64,000 bases of DNA. Origin: Acanthornis magna (lineage: Eukaryota > Chordata > Aves > Passeriformes > Acanthizidae). Numbering within the stretch: the stretch's first letter is position 1; the number at the start of each line of letters is the position of its first letter. Below, in pieces: positions 1 through 10,479 of this stretch. Location of the stretch: positions 3,162,001-3,226,000 of the forward strand of contig JAWUZG010000159.1 in the NCBI GenBank assembly GCA_036785705.1, read 5' to 3'. Both the position numbers and the translations under genes were made by a program. The notes below the pieces were generated by a model. The model saw only the letters and a list, made by a program, of their open reading frames with translations, was not told the origin of the DNA and did no database searches.

Positions 1-252
1 CGGGAAATCTCCCCGAGTCGGGCCATTCGGGTGATTGTCCCCGGAGAGTCCCCGGCACGGACCCCGCGATGTGACCACCCCGAGCAGAGAGAAATCCTCC
101 GGCGGGGCTGAGCCCACCGGGGCTCCGCATCCCCCGCGCCCATCCCCGCGTCCCGGGGGCACCGCCCGGCAGCTCCTGCCGAGGTGGGGAGGTTTCCCGA
201 GCATCCCCCGCTCTGCCATCCCTCCCCCTGCCCCCTGCCCCCTGCCCGGAGC

Positions 253-306
253 GGTGCCCGGTGCCCGGAGCCCGGTGCCCGGTGCCCGGTGCCCGGTGCC
301 GGTACC
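253..306. repeat. 7-bp tandem repeat, unit GGTGCCC
   Basis: Eight units of about 7 bp follow one another. Most read GGTGCCC, one reads GGAGCCC, and the last two are shortened (GGTGCC, GGTACC). A CCCCTG-type run precedes it at about 225-248. The minus-strand donor-like CAG|GTACC is formed at the degenerate final unit, which lowers confidence that it is a real splice site. Confidence 0.85.
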
Positions 307-383
307 TGCCGCCGCCGCCGCCGCCGCTGTCCGCGCTCCGCCACCGCCGCGCCGCCGCTCCGGAGCGGGGACGGGGCGGGCAT
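306..383 (-). other. possible first exon (start codon to donor-like site)
   Basis: On the minus strand an ATG at 383-381 opens a 26-codon frame that begins MPAPSPLRSG and ends RRRRRRQ. It stops exactly at CAG|GTACC, whose intron side starts at 305. The arginine run comes from a (CGG) triplet run. No protein family is recognised. The CCAAT boxes at 410-444 lie only 30-60 bp upstream of this ATG, which is closer than NF-Y sites usually sit to a start site. The segment may therefore be untranslated or the start site itself. Confidence 0.15.
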
Positions 384-444
384 GGCGCCCTGACGGACGG
401 ACACCTCCTCCAATCGCCGGGGAGCCGCCGCCGGCCCGGCCAAT
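373..444. promoter_or_regulatory. GC box plus tandem CCAAT boxes
   Basis: A GGGGCGGG GC box (Sp/KLF type) lies at 373-380. CCAAT pentamers lie at 410-414 and 440-444, both read on the plus strand and spaced 30 bp, which is close to three helical turns. Evenly spaced CCAAT pairs are a known NF-Y promoter arrangement and can act in either orientation. If they serve plus-strand transcription, the start site would be expected near 500-540. Confidence 0.5.
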
Positions 445-541
445 GGTGGGGAAACTGAGGCCGGGGGCAGGCCGAGGCCGCGGGCGGGAGGGAGGGACGG
501 CAGGGATGCGGCGAGCGGCGGCGATGGGAGCGGAGAGCGGC

Positions 542-650
542 CTGGCTCTGCCTCTGGCTCTGGGTCCGGGGCCGGGGCCGGGTCTGGCTCTGCCTCTGGC
601 TCTGGGTCCCGGTCCGGGACCGGCTCTGGCTCTGACTCTGGCTCTGGGGG
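542..650. repeat. CTGGCT-type hexamer array with a 42-bp internal duplication
   Basis: The stretch is built from CTGGCT, CTGCCT and CTGACT hexamers broken by GGGTCCGG-type segments. The block starting at 542 recurs at 584, giving a 42-bp period. The open frame through it (Leu-Ala-Leu-Pro repeats) reflects the hexamer and is not evidence of coding. A shorter array of the same hexamer is present in the right-hand CpG island at 62770-62796. Confidence 0.75.
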
Positions 651-2383
651 GAGTTAAAAGGGACAGCGATGAGGGAGCGAGAAGAAGGGGGGTACGGAGA
701 GAGCAGGGGTAGGGATGGGGTAAGGGCTTGGGCATCACAGCAAAGCCGCCCCATTTCCCGGCCCCCTGCGCACCTGCAGCCCCCAGGCACAGCTCGGGCT
801 GCGACCCTCGGCTGGGCTGTCTCAGCCCCCCTGCACCCCCGGCAGGCTCAAGGAGAAATTCTGGGACACATCCCTGCACCGGAGCGAGGGGAAAGCAGTG
901 CTGGAGGAGCTGCATCGGCGTCTGTGGTGACAGCCACGACAGGATTTTGGTGTTTCCTGCAGCTACGGCTGGAGCTGAGCTGGTGGAAAAGGAAGGGAAA
1001 GTGGAGGAACAAGTGCCAGGGGCATTGCTGAGCCCGGGACACAAACGCGGCTGTCGTGGCACTATCTGCATGGCACAGCACCGTGCCAGGCGCTGCCGGG
1101 CTGGGCACGGCTGAGTTAATGATTGCAGAGGAGGCACAGCCCATCCAGAGCTGAGAGAGCTGAGCAGGAACGCTGTGGGACACCCCCAACCCCCTGCGTT
1201 TGCATTAACACATCTGTTCGGGCGTTTTTCTTTGCTTTTGGGCGACTTGCTTTCACAGTGGTCGGTTCGAGGTGCTGAGGTGGCCCTTGAGGAGCTCCAC
1301 AGGAGAGTTTCGGGGTCAGCACCCACACCTGAGCACTCCACACCCTCTGGTGCATAAACCACCTGGGCAGGAAGAATCCCAGCAGATGTGATGTGCATCT
1401 GTGAACCTCTGACCATGCCCACCCAGGCAGCCTTTGCAGCCCTTTTTGCATTTCTTCCAAGAGCTGTTCCGCATCACTTGGGCATTTGGCTGGCTTCTGC
1501 ATGCTCACAGATAAATAATTCAGGCCCTGCCTGTTTAGCTCCCGAAGTGCAATCAGCGCTCCATTTCCCGGAGTGCACAGGATGACCTGGGTAATGGAAA
1601 AGCCCAGCTAACACTGCGTGAGGCAGAGGGGAGGGCAAAGAATGTGGGCAGATGTCTGATGTCCAGCTCCCATGCCGAGCCCTGCCGTCCCTCCCCTGCT
1701 CAGTGCAGGGCCAGCAGTGTGGCACCTTTCCCACAGCCGCTGCCAGAGCTCGGGGACACACGAGGAACCAAGGGGACATCGCTGCCGCCTCCTCATCCTC
1801 TGAAGCAGTGGCTCCAAGATGGAGCTGGAAAGCGCTGCCTTTTTGTGCCACCCTTGCTCCCCTTGGAGCTGGTGGTAGATGGGGTTCTTCTGGAGTTTGG
1901 TTCAATTGGGAGCTGTTGAATCTGCTTTTTCAGTAAAATGAAGTGTAGGAGAGCCTGCTGTTTATGACAGGCTGCGGCCAGGAAAACCAGGAAACATTTG
2001 CTCCATGTACACACACTGATATTGCTTTATTATATACAAATAATTTCCTGCACACAGAAGCCAGGGCACTGTTCTGGCTGGTGCTGGGAAGTCACTGATA
2101 CATAGGGCCCTGTTTCAAACCCTTATATCCTAGATAAACAGGGTGGAAAGGACAACAGATGTGCAAAGGTGAAGTGCTGCATCACAGGCATCCGAGCTGG
2201 GGATTGCCCCCACATTTCCTATTCCACGGTGCAGATCTGCATTAATCGTCAGCTCTGGCTGCAGGGGGATGCATCCTGCTCCTCGGCTCTGCTCACTTCT
2301 CCACATACATTTTGGTCCATCCTGCCTTGGGTGAAGTTGTCCTCAGAGGTGCAGAGTAATTTTTTTTACTTCGTTTTTAGTGA

Positions 2384-2406
2384 TTTTTTTTTTTTTTTTT
2401 TTTTTT
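2384..2406. repeat. poly(T) run, 23 T
   Basis: This is an uninterrupted run of 23 T. No LINE or SINE body was recognised beside it, so it is listed as a homopolymer and not as a retroelement tail. Confidence 0.95.
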
Positions 2407-3447
2407 GTTCAGCATCTTGAAGTAGGTCACCTCCTGGGTGAGGGAGATGTAAAGATAAGGAGAGCGTGCTGTGGATTTGCATGGGCTAATAGCAACTGTG
2501 ATAAGGTATCCAAGGGAGAAGGTGTGGCAAGGCAGGACAGAGGTCACCTGGAACAACTCTGTTTCCTATTAAAATCTTTAAGAGATGCTGGGCAGGCATG
2601 GTAAATCAGCCTTACCATCTCTGCTGATTCATTTGTAAATAAAAAGGAGTCTGTCCCAGGGGCATGTTTGTTTAAACTCCACTTTTTCAAGCCCTGGGGC
2701 TCAGCCAATGCACACCTTGCTGTGTGAGCAGCAGAGGCTCCTCCAGAGCCTTCCCAGGGCTTATCCCAAGGATCTCGGTAGCTGTTCTAAGGGATAGGAG
2801 AAGCTGAAATTTGTTTCCCAAGGCACAGAGGTTGTTTCTGAAAGCATAGAGCCATCTCTGCCTCTATCTAGTCTTAGAGCTGGGAATTATCAGGATAGTG
2901 ATGATAACAATGACAAGGATGTTGGTGATTGTATTAGTAGCGTTATTATTAACATTATAATTATTATATTATTGTTCCTGTAGTTCTTTATCTCCTCAGG
3001 TTTGGGGCACACTGATAATTTCAGTTTGTCTGAATCCCTGATTTTATAGGTCATGTTAACACGTGCAGATATGGCTGCACTGGTTTTCATTCAATATTTC
3101 GCACCGGGATGGATTTTTGATGTGTCGTACTTCTGTCAGAAGCTTTGGGAGTGTCAGCAGCTCTGGGCTGACATTTTTTTTATAAATCTCCATAAATCAT
3201 TAAAACTCTGGGTTTAATGCATGCAAATTCAGTGCCACGGAAGGGAAGTCACTGGCTGGAGGCACTCCCGGAGCAGGAATCGCTCTGTCATGAGCGGATG
3301 TTGAACGATGTTTCTTCAGGTTCAGTCCTGTGAGCCACGTGGGGCCTGAGATGATCGCGACAATCTTTTGGCAAAATCTCTGAAGACATCAACCTTTTCA
3401 ATGCCCATCAAATCTTGTTTTCCCAAGACCCATAGAGCTGACAAAGC

Positions 3448-3530
3448 AAAAAAAAAAAAAAAAAAGCAAAAAAAAAAAAGGGGGAGTTGTATATTCATCA
3501 TGTGGGGAATTGTTGTATATTCATCATGTG
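3448..3530. repeat. poly(A) runs followed by a 26-bp-period duplication
   Basis: Runs of 18 A and about 12 A are separated by GC at 3466-3467. The 19-bp word gttgtatattcatcatgtg then occurs at 3486-3504 and again at 3512-3530. The repeat is exact and looks like a recent local slippage or duplication event. Confidence 0.9.
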
Positions 3531-5924
3531 AAGTCCAGTTCTGGGAGCATTTACATTTTTAATATAGTTAAGTGTGCATGTATTTACAAGATTAGATTAA
3601 CATAGCAATAAACAATTTATTTAAAGCCGTAATGTCTCATATGGATTTCTGGTGCCTGAATGAACATTTCCTAATATTGCTGTTATAAATACTTCCATGA
3701 TTCAAGTCTCCTCTTGCAGAATAACCACCAAATCTCCAGGAAGGAAGAACAGATCTGGATTTTTTTTTTTTCCCAAAGGAAGATTTTTTAGAGTTTTATT
3801 ATAACTCTAATTTGAGCCAGAAATCCATTCACAGGAAAGATATAATAAATAGCAAAGAGCACTGGTGCTGCCTTGCAGTGGGAAAAGCATTTCTGAAATT
3901 CCCCCCGCTGGGATTTTGATCGGACTTTGTGTTACCCTGCCTTTGTGGGACCCTGTTGGCTTTGCAAACTGGACCATCAGAATCTGTCCTGCTCAACTCT
4001 GTGGCTGCCTTCATTATTATGAGAGCAAAGGATGCTGTAAATGGAAAGGGTGAGGCAGGAGGTTTAAAGCAGCTTCTGATTAAACCTCTGTTTGGTGGTG
4101 GAGGCATTGCAGACCTGAAAGTGTAACTGTGTTTAGGGAAGAATTATACAAATTCAGGAGTTAAAAGGGAAATTGTTACTGTGGTGATGATAGGCACAAT
4201 ATTTTTGTAATTGTTTCTTTTTGGCAGGAAGCACCCAGATTTGTAAAGCCCGGATTTTGTGTGTTCTGGGTGCTGTTGCCATCAACATCCCCTGCCCCTC
4301 TCAGGTCTGGTCCTGCTGCTCTGGGCAGGCTCTCAGCAGCTCAAGGGCTCCTTCCTCTGTCCCAAAGTGCACAGGAGCTCTTCAGCTGCACGTGGGAGTT
4401 CTGCAGAAATGCAAAAAGAAATTAATAATAACAATATTTACAACCCAGGTCACTGCATGCACCACGCTCAGCTCCAAAATTTTCATTCTTTGAGCATAAC
4501 CAACCTGCCAGGTTCTTGTTTAGGAGGGACTCTAAATCATGGTCTGTCTCCTGAGATGAGGGATGGCACAAGGCATATGCTGCACCTTACCTTCATGGCT
4601 TCTAGACCCAAAGCTCCACTCCAGGATGGGGATCACCACCTTAGAGAGCTGTGGGGATCCCTGGCTTGGGGAGGGAATGAGGGCAGAGATGTCCCCCAGT
4701 CCTGCTTTTCCTCTGTTCCCTTCACTGGGGGGAAAAAGCTATGCAGAATAATCAAAGGAAAACATATCAAATCAGAGCAAATATTTTGTGGCGCTGTGAC
4801 AGCTCAGAATTCATCCCATTCTTGTACCAACAGGAGGGCAAAGGGGAGCGTGGGGAAAATCCCCTGCACTGTGCTCTGTGCTTCTCATCCCCTTGCTGTG
4901 GCAATATTTAGTCCTCCAATGGGAATATTTAGTCCTCATGAGCACAGCACCAATCCCAGCACAGCGAGGAAGGGCACACAGAGCTCTCCCAGGGCACGAA
5001 GGAGTGTCCTGGAGAAGATCCTGGCACTGCCTGCAGTGTGGGACGTGCTGGAGAGCACCAGCAGAAGGCTTTGAGCTCTGGTTCCAGCTGAGCTGCCACG
5101 GTCAACACGGTGTGTTTGCACAGCAAGAGGAGATGTGTTCATCAGAGCAACACCCTTCCTCTTTACGAGTGTTTCTGGAGGGTAATCACCATCAAACCGC
5201 CCATTTAACACTGCTTTTCTCGTGCAGGGGAACTAGAGAAAGAGCTTATTTTCAGCCACCAAAGGTTCTACTTTTTATTTTAACAAAGCCTGGTGAAAAA
5301 AACCAACATTGTAACTAAAGAATGAACCTTTAATTACTTTTTTTCATCATCTTTTTGTAGGTTCCTGTTGAACTAACTGAGTCTTTCAACTTTTTTTTTT
5401 TTTTTTGTAGTTGGCTTAAAATGCTGGCACAAGCATTGCTCCAGCTCTCAGCGATTTGCTCAGCCCAATCCCCCCTGCAGATTTTGGTAAATGCTGCCAT
5501 TGCAGGGCAGTGAAGTATAGAGGTTTATTGACAGTGATATCCTCTGCCCGTGGGATGTGGGAGATGGTCAGGAGCAGCGTGTGTTTGGGAAGAATATATT
5601 CCAGCATGATCTGTAGCATGCTTAGTTGGCCGTATTGGAAAGATTTCCAGATAGCTATCGATTTTCCAGCCCTGTAATTAGTTCAGAGATTATAAACATA
5701 GAAAATATTGCTCTAGAAATTGATTTTTTTAATTGTTCATAGCACCAAAATATGGTGTGACTGCAGAGCACATCACATGCTTCCTGCAGAGGAAGACTTT
5801 GAACTTTGGAAAAATGCTATCCCTGTAAACATGGAGAAGAAATCACGAGGCTAATTCTATTGCTGTCTCAGATAAGGCCTTGGTCACAGTAGTTCTGGCT
5901 GATTTTGAAAATCCAAGCCTGGAA

Positions 5925-6237
5925 TGTTTTTTGGGGGTTTTTTGTGGCGTTTTTTGTTTGTTTTGGTTTGGGTTTTTGTTTTGTTTTGGTTTTTTTGTTT
6001 TGGTGTTTTGGGGGGGATTGTTTGGGGTTTTTTGTTTTGCTTGGTTGGTTTTTGGGGTTTTTTGGTCGTTGTTTGGTTGGGGTTTTTTTTTTGGCTTGGT
6101 TTTTGAGGGGGGATTGTTTGGGGTTTTTTTTGTTTGGTTGGTTGGTCTTTTGTCGTTGTTTGGTTGGGTTTTGGGTTTTGATGTTTGTTTGTTTGTTTGT
6201 TTGTTTGTTTGTTTGTTTGTTTGTTTTGGGTTTTTTT
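5925..6237. repeat. G/T-only low-complexity tract
   Basis: For about 313 bp the plus strand is almost entirely G and T, with only a handful of A or C. It has several runs of four or more G and ends in a (TTTG)n microsatellite. Within it a roughly 90-96 bp segment is approximately duplicated: GGGGGATTGTTTGGGG recurs near 6012 and 6108, and TCGTTGTTTGG at 6066 and 6153. The Phe/Gly/Leu/Val-rich open frames on the plus strand and the Lys/Gln/Asn/Pro/Thr-rich frame on the minus strand follow from the base bias. Confidence 0.9.
6182..6226. repeat. (TTTG)n microsatellite, about 11 units
   Basis: A perfect tetranucleotide array of TTTG at the right end of the G/T tract. Such arrays are length-variable by polymerase slippage. 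Confidence 0.95.
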
Positions 6238-7202
6238 AAAAATTGCTTCCTGGCAACACTTTTTCACCTCTAATTATCATCTGAAGAAAGATGTCTCTTC
6301 TTTTCTCTGGAGGGGATTTTGGGTCTTCCCCAGGAGGTGAATGAGCTGGTCACTCCTTCACGCTGGTGACTCAGTGGCCTCGTTGCACACCCAGGGTGGG
6401 GCGGCTGTTGCTTATGGAAAACAAGAGTAGATAGGTTCAGTAAAAACCCAGACTTTGTCTTCTAAAGAAGCTGTCATTTCTGCCTGGCAGGATAATGTCA
6501 GATATTTCCTGTGGTGGCAAAGCCACGAGAGCCCAGCAACAAGGGCGCTGCCGTTAGGGAAGTTATTAGAATTGTTTCATCTTCTTGCCCAGCTGTGCCA
6601 GGCATTAAATAAATAAGTTGAGTCACTTCTCTGAAGAATTTGCAAATTAGGAAGGCTGGGCAGAGGGGAAAAACCCTCCAAAAAAATAATTTCCATTTTA
6701 CAGGGATTACGTCTTCTGATGTAGTCACACAGGCAGTTGGAAAATTTGTCTACTGTGAGGTTTCATCCAAAATCTGTGAAATCTCAGGAAGCGAGGAGAG
6801 ATGTTCCTTTTAAAAGCCCCAAATCTAACAATTATAAAAATAGACCAACTGGACAACCTGATTTGGTTGAGAAACTGTTTCTGCAGCTATATAGTTCCCA
6901 AATAAACCCAGTCAGCAAAACCTTGGGAAGTTTCAGGAGCTGGGAAGTGCTGCAGTTAAAGTAAATTTACTCAGACATTAATGAACCGGGGGCTGGCCCC
7001 TCCCTCACCCCCAGCAGCTCCCGAGGTGAGCGGTGTCAGACCAAGGCATGAATTCTCCTCCTGCACATGCAATCATTGCAGCAGCCCAGTTCTATTTTTG
7101 GCAGGAAAATGGTATCACTGGGAGGATCTTTACACAAGAATCCTGTAGGAGAGAGGAAATCCTGTAGAAGGAAAGGAGGAGAAAATGTTGCTTTATTTAT
7201 AT

Positions 7203-7276
7203 TTACCTGTTGAGCATGGGACTAGATGATCTCCAAAAGTCACTTCCAGCCCCAGCCGTTCTGTGGTTCTGTAACT
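7203..7276 (+). mobile_element. CR1 LINE 3' tail fragment
   Basis: The order of words matches the 3' end of bird CR1 elements: gactagatgatctcc, then an acttccagcccc block, then ttctgtggttctgt, which is a decayed copy of the 8-bp terminal ATTCTRTG repeat. CR1 copies are normally 5'-truncated, so a tail of under 100 bp is expected. The orientation is plus because the octamer repeat is at the right. Confidence 0.75.
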
Positions 7277-7686
7277 TTCCCTCCCCAAACAAATTCTGGG
7301 CTCACCTGGATTCCAGGCAAGCAGGATTTGGGCTATGGATGAGAGGAGTGAATTGCAAGTGCTTCCCTCCTCTCCCTCCGCTCCAGGACAGGTGGATATG
7401 AGGAAAACCATGAAGCATTTCACCCCAAGAATATATCCATTCTTTGTGTAAGTGAATCCCCCTCCCATGAGGGCAGAGTGGGATCCACGGGGTTCCTGTA
7501 TTTTGGGAATGCACCAGGCAAGCCTTAACCATGCACTTTTGGGGTTAAGCACCAACCACGCATTTCGGGAGCTACCCGAGAAGAGAGGATTTGCTTCGTG
7601 ACCTGCGGGCATCTCTCAGTTCTCCCGTCCCCTCGGAATTCCTGCCGGGATGAGGATGGGAGCAGCCGGGTTAGCCCAGTCTCACT

Positions 7687-7700
7687 CTCCCATCTAGTGG
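7687..7700 (-). promoter_or_regulatory. CTCF-like motif
   Basis: Read on the minus strand, this 14-mer is CCACTAGATGGGAG and agrees with the CTCF core CCASYAGRKGGCRS at 13 of 14 positions (G instead of C at position 12). Motif quality alone does not show occupancy. A weaker match lies near 13645-13656. Confidence 0.4.
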
Positions 7701-9101
7701 TAAAACAAGGAAAAGTGGTCCAGGCAGAGAAAAAGAAACTTTAGCTTTCTGGAGCTTTTGGAGGGATATTGCTGTGGGCTCAGTTAAATCCATAATCTCC
7801 AGGAAATGTCACTGAACTGATCCAGAGGGAAAAACAGCAAAGTGTAAAGGTGGTTCTGAGTCCTTGCCCGGGTGAGGTGGATTTTGGGGTGCCCCTACTC
7901 CAGAAATGAGCTATGAAGCAAAGAGGTTTGCACATTGAGGGATACAGCCCAGGGGGAGCAGTCTGGATGTAAAAGCATGAACTTCTTGAGCAAAATAATC
8001 TCCTAAACCACTCGTGGAGGGTGGGAAGTGGAAAATTGTACAGCCACGTCTTCCCATAAATAACCTCTTTTCTTCAAATAACCACACTTGAGCCCCAGGG
8101 CTGCTCCACTGCCTTCTCAGAAAGGCCTCTCTAGTCCCCCGAAAAGCAGGGGGGGCACAAACCACAAAGGCTGGTCCACAGGCAAGGCCAGGCACCCACC
8201 AACATCCTCTCAGGAAATATGCTCTCGGAGGTGTGAGCTGGGGCTGCACTGCTGAGCGACGTGTGCAGAGCCCGAAACCACTGCAATGCAACAGCCTCTC
8301 CGAGGAGGTGATTAGGGGAGGCTGAAGCGTGGAAAGGTGGGTTACTCTGAGCTGTAAAGCTGGGTTTTATTTCAGCCAGACGCACACGGCTGGAGGGGAA
8401 GGGTTTCATGTCTCCCACAGAAATTTAAGATGCTCAAGATGATGCAAGCAAAAAATAAAACCAAACCACTTTTTCTGTGAGGAACTGGTGCAGAACCAGC
8501 TCAGTAAGGGCCCAGCCTCACGGGGATGTTTTTCCTCAGGCTGGGGTAGTGCAGGAGCTCAGCTTTGGCAGCCCTGGATTCAGGATGCTGAGAATTCCCA
8601 CTCCATGTCCACAATTCAGTTCCAGAGACCTGAGATGCAGAATGGATGAACCCTTACAGAAGATTTATGTTCTCATGTCAGACAGAAGATTGTGGCATTT
8701 CCTGGAAGGCTGGATGATGTTTCACTTTCAGCAAATAAGGTCAAAATCACAAGGGGGGGGAAAAAAGTAATCTCTCATGGATCAGCTGTTTGCCAGCCCC
8801 AGAGGTGCAAGTGTTTATCTCACATCCCTGCTCCTATAAAAACACTTTCCTGGAGCAACACACTGCTAAACGTGGCTTTCCCGAGGGTGTCACCCACACA
8901 GTCTGCAGCACAAGCAGACTCAGCTGGGAAAAGAGGACTCCGAGGAGTACGGAATTCACACCTACACTACCCGATTATAAAGACGAAACGAAAAGGAAAA
9001 GGTGCTGGGCAGGTTTGGGAGGGCTGGGATTGGTCAGGTACAAAGGAAATTGGCGGGAGCGCAGTGCTCTGGGTGGTTCCTCCAGCAGCACCCACATGAT
9101 G

Positions 9102-9475
9102 CTGGAGGGGGATGCAGGCTGGAGGGGGATGCAGGCTGGAGAGGGATGCAGGCTGGAGAGGGATGCAGGCTGGAGGGGGATGCAGGCTGGAGAGGGATGC
9201 AGGCTGGAGAGGGATGCAGGCTGGAGGGGGATGCAGGCTGGAGGGGGATGCAGGCTGGAGAGGGATGCAGGCTGGAGGGGGATGCAGGCTGGAGGGGGAT
9301 GCAGGCTGGAGGGGGATGCAGGCTGGAGAGGGATGCAGGCTGGAGGGGGATGCAGGCTGGAGAGGGATGCAGGCTGGAGAGGGATGCAGGCTGGAGAGGG
9401 ATGCAGGCTGGAGGGGGATGCAGGCTGGAGGGGGATGCAGGCTGGAGAGGGATGCAGGCTGGAGGGGGATGCAGG
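9102..9475. repeat. 17-bp minisatellite, exactly 22 units
   Basis: The unit is CTGGAGRGGGATGCAGG with R = G or A. Twenty-two units run head to tail without length change (374 bp). Reading from left to right, the R position is GGAAGAAGGAGGGAGAAAGGAG: 12 G units and 10 A units. No other position varies by eye. Because 17 is not a multiple of 3 and the unit has no stop codon in any frame, all frames on both strands stay open. This produces spurious proteins of about 190-384 residues with a 17-residue period. Confidence 0.97.
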
Positions 9476-9479
9476 CCGG

Positions 9480-9790
9480 GTCCAGAGGCAGCCGGGAATG
9501 GGGCCCAGCCACCCCGGGGATGCCCGAGGCCGTGCTGGTCAGTGCCCGAGGCACGGGGCAGCGCTGGGCTGGGCAGGGAGCAGCGGGACCGGGCTGGACG
9601 ATGGCACAGGGGCTGGGCAGGGGCAGGGGCACCGGGCTGGGCAGGGGCACCGGGCTGGGCAGGGGCAGGGCACAGGGCACAGGGTGATGCTCCGGGCCCA
9701 GGCGCATCCCGCGGATCGCGGCGAGTCGGGAGAGGGCAGCCTTCGCCGCCGGCGATCCGCGCCCCACCGGCCCGGCACAGCCTGGGCAGG
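9480..9790. other. orphan CpG-rich patch
   Basis: This is a GC-rich, CpG-rich stretch directly after the minisatellite. It includes a short tandem repeat of about 18 bp (GGGCTGGGCAGGGGCACC type, about 9609-9686) and the densest CpG part at 9698-9776. It could be a minor promoter, a non-promoter CpG island, or GC enrichment associated with the minisatellite. An ATTGGTCAGG CCAAT-type word lies upstream near 9028. No exon was recognised. Confidence 0.5.
9710..9761. other. 10-bp inverted repeat in CpG patch
   Basis: CGCGGATCGC at 9710-9719 is matched by its exact reverse complement at 9752-9761 across a 32-bp spacer. The spacer holds a further GGCGA/TCGCC pair that could extend the stem with a bulge. 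It could be a cruciform or RNA hairpin, or chance in GC-rich sequence. Confidence 0.6.
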
Positions 9791-10479
9791 GCTGAAAGGA
9801 GAGCATGGAAATGCCCGCTGTGGAAAAGGGGCTCGTTCAGATGAAACACGAAGCCGCTGGTGCTGCCGGGGGTCGAGCACTGTCCTGTCCGCATCCTCGG
9901 GGGTGTCCCAGAATGTGATTCACATCTCCGAGCTGGAGGGATGAAAGCACACCTGAGCACGGCTCACCGTGACCTGCTGCTCCGAAATGCCCTCTCCATC
10001 AGACTCAGACATAAATCAGGTTTCCCTTCTTCACTGCAGACCGAGCAGGCTCGTCCTTGTGGCTGCGATGGCACCACGTGTGCCACAGCCTGGGGACCCA
10101 CCTGGGACATCCTAGGCTTGCAGCTCCAGGGACTCACCTGCAAACCCTCCCTGGAAAGCGTGCTCCCTGCTACAGCACATAAAAAAAAAAAAAAGGAAAA
10201 AGAAAAACGTTAATGAAAAGGCAAGCTGGAAACGTGGAAGCACAGTTAATGCTACTACTGTGATGCTTCATTTGAGCTGCAAAGAGAAGATAAAGTTCTG
10301 CCTCCCACCAGAGATGTCACTGGGGAAAATGATTCCTTCCTTCTCTAAATGGCATCACATTGTTTCTTCCTTCCAGCTTGCTTGGTGTCACAGCCTGTTT
10401 TTCCAGGGCAATAATCTGGTTAACTGGCAGTAGTGGTGCCCTCCATTCAATCTCCCCGCCACCCTCCCCAGACAAGATC
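9791..10479. other. no recognisable gene
   Basis: The sequence returns to ordinary composition. A 14-A run lies near 10181-10194. No repeat family or exon was recognised. Confidence 0.5.

Larger units (their letters stand above)
1..720. promoter_or_regulatory. CpG island, probable promoter region
   Basis: This stretch is very GC-rich with frequent CpG, in contrast to the AT-richer DNA that follows. It contains a GC box, two CCAAT boxes 30 bp apart, G/C-rich short tandem repeats and splice-donor-like sequences on both strands. That combination is typical of a vertebrate CpG-island promoter. The direction of transcription cannot be settled. On the minus strand a CAG|GTACC junction lies at 306/305, and on the plus strand a GGG|GTAAGG junction lies at 719/720. 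A bidirectional promoter is possible. No known first exon is recognised. Confidence 0.7.
721..5924. other. no recognisable gene; ordinary noncoding DNA
   Basis: Composition falls from GC-rich next to the island to balanced or AT-rich by about 2900-4200. An ATT-rich low-complexity stretch lies near 2930-2975. A perfect octamer (ATTTGCAT) occurs at 2475-2482 and its reverse at 3221-3228, about what chance predicts across 64 kb. A short duplication (aatatttagtcct) occurs at about 4903 and 4924. Open frames of up to 271 codons have no recognisable domain. Confidence 0.6.
6238..9100. other. no recognisable gene; noncoding DNA
   Basis: Mixed composition. It holds one CR1 tail (7203-7276), a CTCF-like motif (7687-7700) and a TGACTCA AP-1-type core at 6367-6373. 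Open frames here are under 140 codons, except for frames that run into the downstream minisatellite. None contains a recognised domain. Confidence 0.55.

Noticed and set aside
253..383. Calling the left minus-strand exon as a named gene
   Set aside because: The 26-residue translation is low-complexity and arises partly from a CGG run. No family could be identified honestly.
2475..3228. Perfect POU octamers at 2475 and 3221 (also 35314)
   Set aside because: About two exact octamers are expected by chance in 64 kb counting both strands, so three without context are not notable.
4259..5074. 271-codon plus-strand open frame
   Set aside because: It shows no domain, no splice context and no biased codon pattern visible by eye, and other frames overlap it.
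5880..6273. Phe/Gly/Leu/Val-rich plus-strand frames and a Lys/Gln/Asn/Pro/Thr-rich minus-strand frame
   Set aside because: These are direct consequences of the G/T-only tract and not of a protein gene.
8790..9960. Open frames of about 190-384 codons on both strands
   Set aside because: They exist because the 17-bp unit has no stop in any frame. The translations are period-17 repeats of GDAGWRG or HPPPACI type, with no start context or other coding signal.
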